A stretch of DNA of 6,132 nt. Source: Acidobacteriota bacterium. GTDB lineage: Bacteria > Acidobacteriota > Terriglobia > Terriglobales > Acidobacteriaceae. Of this stretch, positions 1 through 4,323 are shown piece after piece. The number at the start of each line of letters is the position of its first letter. The stretch's first letter is position 1. Location: positions 1 to 6,132 of the forward strand of contig JAJZFE010000338.1 of NCBI GenBank assembly GCA_021798655.1, written 5' to 3'. The position numbers were made by a program, and so were the translations under genes. Below the pieces are notes generated by a model. The model was not told the origin of the DNA and searched no databases. It was given only the letters and a program-made list of their open reading frames with translations.

Positions 1-405
1 ATGCTGGGCGGCGTGAGCGCGGTGATCGAGTTTGCGGTGGGCGGGCTGGGCGTGCGGCACATTGCGGTGTGCGGGCACAGCGACTGCGGCGCGATGAAGG
101 CGTTGATGAATCCGGAGAGCGTGGCGAAGATGCCGTCGGTGAAGAACTGGCTGAAGAACGCGCACACCGCGCTGAGCGTGGCCGAGACGCTGCACGAACG
201 GTTGCCCGAAGGCGACCTGCTGCAGGAGTTGACCGAGCAGAATGTACTGCTGCAGCTGCAGCACCTGAAGACGCATCCTTCAGTGGCCGCGGCGATGGCG
301 GCGGGGGAGCTGACGCTGTCGGGCTGGGTGTACGAGATTGGCAGCGGCGTGGTGCGGATGGCGGCCGATGGCAGCCATGTGTTTCGCGCGGTTCCTGGCG
401 AGTAG
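1..405 (+). CDS. Beta-class carbonic anhydrase, C-terminal part (5' end outside the window)
   Basis: Zinc enzyme of the cytoplasm that interconverts CO2 and bicarbonate. The visible 134 residues contain CGHSDCGAMKA at about residues 24-34, where His26 and Cys29 (HxxC) are two of the zinc ligands of beta-carbonic anhydrases. They also contain a later NVLLQLQHLKTHPSV helix and a GWVYEIGSG strand near residues 107-115, both typical of the family. The upstream CxDSR motif that supplies the other zinc ligand and the catalytic Asp/Arg pair is missing, because the gene enters the window from the left. The ATG at position 1 corresponds to an internal Met in the family, just before the GGVSAVIEFAV helix, so it is not the true start. 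The family is usually 200-230 residues, so about 80 or more are missing. The gene ends in tandem stops, TAG followed in frame by TAA. It converges on the small - strand gene, with a large inverted repeat between them. Family assignment is firm; the physiological role is not determined by the sequence. Confidence 0.93.
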   Translation: MLGGVSAVIEFAVGGLGVRHIAVCGHSDCGAMKALMNPESVAKMPSVKNWLKNAHTALSVAETLHERLPEGDLLQELTEQNVLLQLQHLKTHPSVAAAMAAGELTLSGWVYEIGSGVVRMAADGSHVFRAVPGE

Positions 406-450
406 TAAGCGGTAAACGCTAGACCGCAAACGCCAGACGGCAAGCGGTAA

Positions 451-541
451 AGAAAACGCAGAGTCGGCGGAGGGGGCTGAGGTTTCGCGGAGGGGGAAGC
501 TCTGCGAAACCTCGGCTGACTCTGGCTACTCTGCGTTTTCT
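451..541. repeat. Long imperfect inverted repeat between convergent genes, likely bidirectional terminator
   Basis: The outer arms AGAAAACGCAGAGT (451-464) and ACTCTGCGTTTTCT (528-541) are perfect reverse complements of 14 bp. An inner hairpin pairs 479-492 with 500-513 over 14 bp with one G-T wobble and a 7-nt loop, and extends outward to about 475/517. The outer stem has A-rich left and T-rich right ends, so it gives a U-tract on either strand. It sits midway between the carbonic anhydrase stop and the end of the - strand gene, where a shared terminator is expected. The CTCTGCG-type words look like a dispersed intergenic repeat, but only a genome search would show that. Confidence 0.72.
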
Positions 542-562
542 GTTGACGAATTGACGAAGAGG

Positions 563-838
563 CTAGGGCTTGGTGGCGGCTGCCGCAGCGTCGGAGCCGT
601 GCTGCTTGACCATCTTGTTGTAGATGCCGAGCAGCAGGAAGGGCGCGACCCACTGGCCGATGTAAAGGGCCGGGTTGGCCTTCTCCTTCTGCACCGCGTT
701 GATGGTGATGGACGCGGCGATGGAGGCGATGGCGAGGCCGAGAAAGAGGCTGGACGGCACGGGGGCGGTGTACTTTTCGATGGCGGCGGTGACCTGGTCT
801 TCGTTGGCCTGGCCGGGTTGAACGCGGTAGTCGGTCAT
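563..838 (-). CDS. Small two-transmembrane-segment protein of unknown function
   Basis: A 91-residue protein starting MTDYRVQPGQ. The start at 838 is chosen because the - strand carries GAGGAGA (848-854) nine nucleotides upstream. The reading frame stays open further upstream to 1027, but that extension runs through the his promoter region and has no comparable ribosome binding site. The protein has a soluble, acidic N-terminus (about 1-28), a first hydrophobic segment at about 31-49 (LFLGLAIASIAASITINAV), a short charged link (QKEKANP), and a second hydrophobic segment at about 59-77. It ends in a basic and alanine-rich tail (KQHGSDAAAAATKP). This predicts a small inner-membrane hairpin protein. 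I do not recognise a family. It is transcribed divergently from the his operon and converges on the carbonic anhydrase gene, so it is probably a single-gene transcript. The translation and the good ribosome binding site make it a credible gene; its function is unknown. Confidence 0.78.
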   Translation of the reverse strand: MTDYRVQPGQANEDQVTAAIEKYTAPVPSSLFLGLAIASIAASITINAVQKEKANPALYIGQWVAPFLLLGIYNKMVKQHGSDAAAAATKP

Positions 839-847
839 GGGGTTGGG

Positions 848-854
848 TCTCCTC
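848..854 (-). promoter_or_regulatory. Shine-Dalgarno fixing the start of the - strand membrane protein
   Basis: On the - strand the sequence reads GAGGAGA, nine nucleotides before the ATG at 838-836. It decides between this start and the open frame further upstream. Confidence 0.75.
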
Positions 855-982
855 GGCGGGTTGCCGTTGTGTAGTAAGGATGCGCGCATCGGTGCAACGG
901 AGGAAGGTCGGGGCGATGTTGGTTTGCGCGAGGCGAAAGGAAGACGCGGAATTTGTGATGACCGGAGGATTGCAGGCGGAGG

Positions 983-1011
983 TTGACTTTCGCAGGCGGG
1001 CAGACTAGCGT
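983..1011 (+). promoter_or_regulatory. Probable sigma70-type promoter of the his operon
   Basis: A -35 box TTGACT (983-988, five of six matches to TTGACA) is followed after exactly 17 nt by TAGCGT (1006-1011), which fits the TAnnnT core of a -10 box but matches only three of six consensus bases. Transcription would start at about 1018-1020, at or just before the leader-peptide ATG. The octamer GCAGGCGG occurs at 972-979 and again at 992-999, on either side of the -35 box. The promoter is inferred from spacing and position only. Confidence 0.55.
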
Positions 1012-1019
1012 TAAAGCTA

Positions 1020-1100
1020 ATGAACACTCTGCGCCACCATCATGGGCATCATCACCACGTGCATTGCACGTCGGCGGCTGTGTCCGGTATGGCGAAGTAG
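1020..1100 (+). CDS. hisL: Histidine-rich leader peptide of the his operon attenuator
   Basis: A 26-codon ORF, ATG 1020 to TAG 1098-1100, beginning MNTLR and followed by HHHGHHHHVH and a short tail ending GMAK. Eight His codons (five CAT, three CAC) fall within eleven consecutive codons, at residues 6-8, 10-13 and 15. The first in-frame stop upstream is at 984-986, and no other ATG, GTG or TTG occurs between it and 1020, so the start is unambiguous. The ORF lies directly upstream of hisI and before a strong intrinsic terminator. This matches the logic of enterobacterial HisL, a 16-residue peptide with seven consecutive His, although the peptide sequences are otherwise unrelated. Scarce charged tRNA-His would stall the ribosome on the His run. 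No Shine-Dalgarno is visible in 1003-1019, and the predicted transcription start is almost on the ATG, so leaderless initiation is plausible. The peptide itself probably has no function after synthesis. The role is inferred from architecture. Confidence 0.88.
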   Translation: MNTLRHHHGHHHHVHCTSAAVSGMAK

Positions 1101-1147
1101 GCAAGAGAGAAACGCCCAACAGGACATCGAATACAAGCCCGCCGACG
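1057..1147 (+). promoter_or_regulatory. Antiterminator and competing stems of the his attenuator
   Basis: CGTCGGCGG (1069-1077) is a perfect 9-bp complement of CCGCCGACG (1139-1147). CT at 1078-1079 adds two pairs with AG 1136-1137 if C1138 is bulged out. Because 1136-1147 also forms the 5' arm of the terminator, the two structures exclude each other. Inside the antiterminator loop, TGTCC 1081-1085 can pair with GGACA 1122-1126, and GGCG 1091-1094 with CGCC 1113-1116. This places the leader stop codon in the apical loop. A third stem, ACGTG 1057-1061 with CACGT 1067-1071, spans the last His codon and competes for the first bases of the antiterminator arm. A ribosome stalled in the His run would leave 1069-1079 free for antitermination. 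A ribosome reaching the stop would break the nested hairpin and favour termination. Pairings were found by eye and no energies were calculated. Confidence 0.72.
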
Positions 1148-1169
1148 CGACAACGCGAGCGGGCTTTTT
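1135..1169 (+). terminator. Rho-independent attenuator terminator upstream of hisI
   Basis: AAGCCCGC (1135-1142) pairs perfectly with GCGGGCTT (1159-1166). A small internal loop leads to a second stem, CGCG 1146-1149 with CGCG 1154-1157, closed by an ACAA tetraloop. Five T residues (1165-1169) follow. It stands 35 nt after the leader stop and 62 nt before the hisI start, inside an intergenic region that must be transcribed to express the operon. Its role is therefore conditional premature termination rather than the end of a gene. Confidence 0.88.
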
Positions 1170-1221
1170 GCTGCGTAAATACAGCCAACGCCAAGGTCGC
1201 GAAGTACGCCCGGCACAGACG

Positions 1222-1227
1222 AAGGAG
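1222..1227 (+). promoter_or_regulatory. Shine-Dalgarno of hisI
   Basis: AAGGAG ends four nucleotides before the ATG at 1232. It selects that ATG over the longer open frame, which extends back to a TTG at 983 inside the promoter. Confidence 0.8.
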
Positions 1228-1231
1228 AGAC

Positions 1232-1570
1232 ATGGACGCGCCGAAGATTGATTTTGCGAAGGACAACGGCCTGGTGGCCGGCATTGTGCAGGATGCCGCG
1301 AGCGGCCAGGTGTTGATGCTCGGGTTTCTGAATGAAGAGAGCTACAGGAAGACGGTCGACTCGGGCTTTGTCACGTTCTGGTCGCGCACGCGGAGCAAGC
1401 TGTGGATGAAGGGCGAGACCAGCGGCAACCGGCTGCGCGTGGTGGAGGCGGCAACCGACTGCGACAACGACGCGCTGCTGTTCAAGGTCGTGGTCGAGGG
1501 CGATGGGCTGGTGTGCCACGAGGGCACGGTGAGCTGCTTTACGAAGCCGATCAAGCTGCAGGAAGCATGA
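1232..1570 (+). CDS. hisI: Phosphoribosyl-AMP cyclohydrolase
   Basis: Third step of histidine synthesis: hydrolytic opening of the adenine ring of phosphoribosyl-AMP to give ProFAR, in the cytoplasm and dependent on Zn and Mg. The 112-residue protein has the full set of family signatures. FWSRTRSKLWMKGETSGN at about 49-66 is the substrate-binding region. DCDND at 76-80 carries metal-binding Asp residues and the zinc ligand Cys77. CHEGTVSCF at 95-103 contributes Cys95 and Cys102. The length fits the monofunctional form; there is no HisE (phosphoribosyl-ATP pyrophosphatase) domain at the C-terminus, so hisE must be separate and is not in this window. This is the first structural gene of the operon, 131 nt after the leader-peptide stop and downstream of the attenuator terminator. 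The following 103-bp gap to hisG is filled by an inverted-repeat element. Confidence 0.97.
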   Translation: MDAPKIDFAKDNGLVAGIVQDAASGQVLMLGFLNEESYRKTVDSGFVTFWSRTRSKLWMKGETSGNRLRVVEAATDCDNDALLFKVVVEGDGLVCHEGTVSCFTKPIKLQEA

Positions 1571-1573
1571 GGC

Positions 1574-1667
1574 GTTCTCAGTTCTCAGTTCGCAGTTGTC
1601 AGTGGACAACGCCGAGCTGACGACTGGGGACTAACGCACGGACAACAGACAACGGAGAACTGAGAAC
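1574..1667. repeat. Heptad-built inverted repeat in the hisI-hisG gap
   Basis: The left arm (1575-1602) consists of four tandem 7-bp units of the TTCTCAG type: two exact copies, then TTCGCAG and TTGTCAG. The right arm (1639-1666) consists of four units of the complementary type, ending in CTGAGAA. The outer 13 bp (GTTCTCAGTTCTC 1574-1586 with GAGAACTGAGAAC 1655-1667) are perfectly complementary; inner units pair less well. The 36-nt centre separates the arms. A smaller alternative hairpin is GTTGTC 1595-1600 with GACAAC 1605-1610. There is no T-run after the right arm, so it is not a typical terminator. It nearly fills the intergenic space and lies within the operon transcript. It resembles a dispersed non-coding repeat. 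Confidence 0.75.
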
Positions 1668-1673
1668 CTTACG

Positions 1674-2549
1674 ATGGCGAACAAACTGAAGCTGGGGATT
1701 CCGAAGGGCAGTCTGCAGGATGCGACGATTGCGCTGTTTGAGCGCGCGGGCTGGCGGATCTATGCGAGCGGGCGGAGCTACTTTCCGACCATCGACGACA
1801 CCGAGATTGAGTGCATGCTGGTGCGCGCGCAGGAGATGGCGCGCTATGTGGAGCACGGTGCGCTGGATGCCGGGCTGACGGGCAACGACTGGGTGCTGGA
1901 GAACCAGAGCGATGTGCAGCGCGTGACGAGCCTGACGTACTCCAAGGCGAGCCGCACCAAGGTGAAGTGGGTGCTCGCGGTGCCGGAGGATTCGCCGTAC
2001 CAGAAGCCGGAAGACCTGGCAGGGAAGACGATTGCGACCGAGCTGGTCGAGTTTTCGAAGCGCTACTTTGCGGAGAAGAATATTCCGGTGAAGGTGGAGT
2101 TCAGCTGGGGCGCGACGGAGGTGAAGCCGCCAACGCTGGCCGATGCGATCGTTGAAGTGACCGAGACGGGCAGCAGCCTGCGCGCGAACCGGCTGCGGAT
2201 TATCGAGACGCTGATGGAGAGCGAGACGCAGTTCATCGCGAACAAGAGCGCGTGGGCCGACGGCTGGAAGCGCAGCAAGATTGAGACGCTGAGCCTGATG
2301 CTGAACGGCGCGATGGCCGCGCAGACGCAGGTGGGCCTGATGCTGAATGCGAAGAAGGCAGACCTGGACAAGGTGCTAAGCGTGCTGCCGGCACTGAACT
2401 CGCCGACGATCTCGCACCTGCAGGATGCAGAGTGGGTGGCGCTGAATACGATTCTGGAGACGCACACGGTTCGCGATGTGATTCCGAAGCTGAAGGCCGC
2501 GGGCGGCACGGGAATCGTTGAGTATCCGTTGAGCAAGGTTGTTCTGTAG
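1674..2549 (+). CDS. hisG: ATP phosphoribosyltransferase, long form
   Basis: Committed first step of histidine synthesis: ATP plus PRPP gives phosphoribosyl-ATP and pyrophosphate, in the cytoplasm. The 291-residue protein opens with [14 protein letters not shown] at about 5-18, the usual N-terminus. It continues with [12 protein letters not shown] (62-73) and has the PRPP-binding loop [17 protein letters not shown] at about 161-177. The C-terminal part from about residue 215 to the end ([35 protein letters not shown] in the second half) is the ACT-like regulatory domain of the long form. That form is normally a hexamer, inhibited by histidine, and needs no HisZ partner. The start is supported by family alignment rather than by ribosome binding: only GGAG at 1654-1657 lies upstream, too far (16 nt) to be optimal and inside the right arm of the inverted repeat. 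The stop codon lies in the first copy of an 11-bp tandem triplication. Feedback inhibition and the upstream attenuator would give two levels of histidine control. Confidence 0.97.
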   Translation: MANKLKLGIPKGSLQDATIALFERAGWRIYASGRSYFPTIDDTEIECMLVRAQEMARYVEHGALDAGLTGNDWVLENQSDVQRVTSLTYSKASRTKVKWVLAVPEDSPYQKPEDLAGKTIATELVEFSKRYFAEKNIPVKVEFSWGATEVKPPTLADAIVEVTETGSSLRANRLRIIETLMESETQFIANKSAWADGWKRSKIETLSLMLNGAMAAQTQVGLMLNAKKADLDKVLSVLPALNSPTISHLQDAEWVALNTILETHTVRDVIPKLKAAGGTGIVEYPLSKVVL

Positions 2550-2572
2550 CTGTTCTGTAGTTGTTCTATAGC
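2540..2572 (+). repeat. Three tandem 11-bp copies over the hisG stop codon
   Basis: Copies at 2540-2550, 2551-2561 and 2562-2572 read TGTTCTGTAG plus one variable base; the third has TCTATAG in place of TCTGTAG. The first copy includes the last codons and stop of hisG. Because the unit is 11 bp, the three TAG triplets (2547, 2558, 2569) fall in three different reading frames. Confidence 0.85.
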
Positions 2573-2587
2573 CGCCGTTTGCAGGTG

Positions 2588-2593
2588 AAGGAG
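2588..2593 (+). promoter_or_regulatory. Shine-Dalgarno fixing the start of the membrane-anchored protein
   Basis: AAGGAG lies six nucleotides before the ATG at 2600. It argues against the upstream in-frame TTG at 2561, which would start inside the 11-bp repeat. Confidence 0.8.
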
Positions 2594-2599
2594 TGCGTG

Positions 2600-2995
2600 A
2601 TGAGGATCTGGTTCTGGTTGCCGCTGGTGCTGGTCGTGGTTGGGCCGCTGGCGTGGTTCGGGCTGCAGAAGCTGCGTGAGATGCGTGCGCAGTCGAAGGG
2701 CGTCGCGGTGTACGCGACGATGATCTCGATGGAGCCGGTGAAGGTGTTCGGCAAATTTTCTGCGGCGATGAAGATCAACCTGTGGGTGCAGGCGCCCGGC
2801 GAAGAGCGTCGCTCTGTCTCGTTGACGAGCCGCATTCCGGAAGGGCAGAAGATTGAGGCCGGGATGATGCTGCCGGTGGTGATTGATCCGATGGACCCGA
2901 AGAAGATCTATCCGGCGAATGCGGAGTCGATGAAGCGGATTCAGCTGACGGGGTCGCGCGAGCAGCGGCGGATGATGCGCAAGCAGAAGCTGTAG
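2600..2995 (+). CDS. Unrecognised membrane-anchored protein within the his operon
   Basis: A 131-residue protein with a start supported by AAGGAG six nucleotides upstream. Residues 3-21 (IWFWLPLVLVVVGPLAWFG) form one strong hydrophobic segment, an uncleaved signal anchor or membrane anchor, followed by the basic stretch KLREMRAQSK. The rest, about 33-115, looks like a small beta-rich domain: VAVYATMISMEPVKVFG, then INLWVQAPGEERRSVSL, then an IPEGQKIEAGMMLPVVIDP strand and DPKKIYPA. The C-terminus is very basic (REQRRMMRKQK). The pattern of a value-and-DP motif after a TM resembles DUF3592-like small anchored domains, but I cannot assign it to a family. It lies 50 nt after hisG and 26 nt before hisD, in the same direction and with similar codon use, so it is almost certainly cotranscribed with the his genes. 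Nothing in it suggests a histidine-pathway enzyme. Confidence 0.82.
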   Translation: MRIWFWLPLVLVVVGPLAWFGLQKLREMRAQSKGVAVYATMISMEPVKVFGKFSAAMKINLWVQAPGEERRSVSLTSRIPEGQKIEAGMMLPVVIDPMDPKKIYPANAESMKRIQLTGSREQRRMMRKQKL

Positions 2996-3021
2996 GCATT
3001 CTTTGTAGGCAGGGAGAGCGG

Positions 3022-4296
3022 ATGCGGATTTTGAAGACGTTCGGCGCAGGCGCGGACGCTGCGGCAGAGACCATTGCACAGCTGGAGCAGCGCGGCGCGA
3101 CGAACACGGCGAAGGTCGACGGCGTGGTGCAGGAGATTCTGCGCGACGTGCGTGAACGCGGCGATGCGGCGGTGCGGGCGCTGTCGGCGAAGTTCGATGG
3201 CCTGAGCGACGAGCAGCCGCTGCGCGTGAGCCGCGACGAGATGCAGGCCGCGTGGGAGACCACCAGCGAAGAGTTGAAGGCCGCGATGCGAATGGCGCAG
3301 GCAAACATTCGCGCGTTTGCGGAGCGGCAGATGCCGAAGGCGTGGAGCCATCGGCCGAGCGAAGGCATGGAGGTGGGGCAGATTGTGCGGCCGCTGGGCA
3401 GCGTGGGCTGCTATGTGCCGGGCGGGCGGTATCCGCTGCCGAGCACGCTGCTGATGACGGTGACGCCGGCGCAGGTGGCGGGCGTGGAGCGGATTGTAGT
3501 GTGCTCGCCGAAGCCGGCGAAGGAGACGCTGGCCGCTGCGTGGCTGGTGTCGCGCGAGGCCGGCGGCGTGGTGGAGTTCTATCGCGTGGGCGGCGCGCAG
3601 GCGATCGCCGCGATGGCCTTTGGCACGGAGACGATCGTTGCAGTAGACAAGATCGTTGGGCCGGGAAACCTGTACGTGACGGCGGCGAAGGTGGCGGTGT
3701 CGCAGGAGGTGGGCATCGACATGCCGGCGGGGCCGACGGAGATTGTGGTGACCAGCGAGGTGGGCGATGCGACGGGCATCGCTGCCGACCTTGTCGCGCA
3801 GGCCGAGCATGATCCTGAGGCGCTGGCAGTGCTGATTACCAGCAACGAGCAGCTGGCCGAAGAGGTGGTGCTGGAGACGAAGCGGCAGTCGCAGACGAAC
3901 GCGATTGCGATGCAGTCGCTGGCAGCGCAGGGATTCGCGTTTGTAACAGCGAGCGTGGACGAGGCTCGCGCGCTGACGAACAGGCTCGCACCGGAGCACC
4001 TGACCGTCGATGCAGGCGCGGATGTGCGCTGGGTGAAGAACGCGGGCAGCGTATTCATTGGCAACTATGCGCCGCAGTCGATGGGTGACTACATCAGCGG
4101 GCCGAACCACGTGTTGCCGACGGGACGCAACGGACGCGTGCGCGGCGGGCTGAGCGTGATGGACTTCGTAAAAGTGATTACCGTGCAGCAGTACACGCTG
4201 GATGCGCTGCGAGTCGTTGGGCCGCATACGATTGCGCTGGCCGAGGCTGAAGGCCTGGTGGGCCATGCCGAGAGCGTGCGCGTGAAGATGCGGTAA
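3022..4296 (+). CDS. hisD: Histidinol dehydrogenase
   Basis: Last two steps of the pathway: NAD-dependent oxidation of L-histidinol through histidinal to L-histidine; a zinc-dependent cytoplasmic homodimer. The 424 residues match the usual length. The N-terminal helices (about 30-120) precede the conserved core IVRPLGSVGCYVPGGRYPLPS (121-141), VDKIVGPGN (208-216) and the signature IDMPAGPTE (232-240). Residues equivalent to the zinc ligands of the E. coli enzyme are present: Gln260 and His263 in AQAEHDPEA, Asp356 in MGDYISGPNH and His415 in GHAESV. The catalytic Glu-His pair is Glu325-His326 in RLAPEHLTV. All key residues are intact, so the enzyme should be active. AGGGAG at 3011-3016 lies five nucleotides before the start. 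It follows the unknown anchored protein by 26 nt and precedes hisC by 27 nt. Confidence 0.98.
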   Translation: MRILKTFGAGADAAAETIAQLEQRGATNTAKVDGVVQEILRDVRERGDAAVRALSAKFDGLSDEQPLRVSRDEMQAAWETTSEELKAAMRMAQANIRAFAERQMPKAWSHRPSEGMEVGQIVRPLGSVGCYVPGGRYPLPSTLLMTVTPAQVAGVERIVVCSPKPAKETLAAAWLVSREAGGVVEFYRVGGAQAIAAMAFGTETIVAVDKIVGPGNLYVTAAKVAVSQEVGIDMPAGPTEIVVTSEVGDATGIAADLVAQAEHDPEALAVLITSNEQLAEEVVLETKRQSQTNAIAMQSLAAQGFAFVTASVDEARALTNRLAPEHLTVDAGADVRWVKNAGSVFIGNYAPQSMGDYISGPNHVLPTGRNGRVRGGLSVMDFVKVITVQQYTLDALRVVGPHTIALAEAEGLVGHAESVRVKMR

Positions 4297-4323
4297 AGCA
4301 AGACAGCGGAATAGAGAGGCCTT

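Noticed and set aside
551..874. A 107-residue + strand open frame opposite the small membrane protein
   Set aside because: It is a Gly/Asp/Val-rich shadow of the - strand gene with no start signal.
839..1027. Upstream extension of the - strand membrane protein to 1027
   Set aside because: There is no ribosome binding site there, it overlaps the his promoter and leader, and a good GAGGAGA precedes the start at 838.
1020..1100. The His-rich peptide as a metal-binding peptide
   Set aside because: The run could bind nickel or zinc, but its place between promoter and conditional terminator of a his operon points to codon sensing.
983..1231. N-terminal extension of hisI back to TTG 983
   Set aside because: That start would be inside the -35 box, the added residues match nothing in HisI, and AAGGAG precedes the ATG at 1232.
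1018..1231. T-box riboswitch or metabolite-binding riboswitch as the his leader
   Set aside because: No T-box-like conserved sequence or riboswitch core was seen, and the His-codon run explains the terminator better.
1571..1673. Terminator between hisI and hisG
   Set aside because: The inverted repeat is not followed by a T-run, and termination here would cut off the rest of the operon.
2063..3304. A 413-residue open frame on the - strand across hisG, the anchored protein and hisD
   Set aside because: It overlaps three real genes on the other strand, has Arg/His/Ser-rich composition and no recognisable domain.
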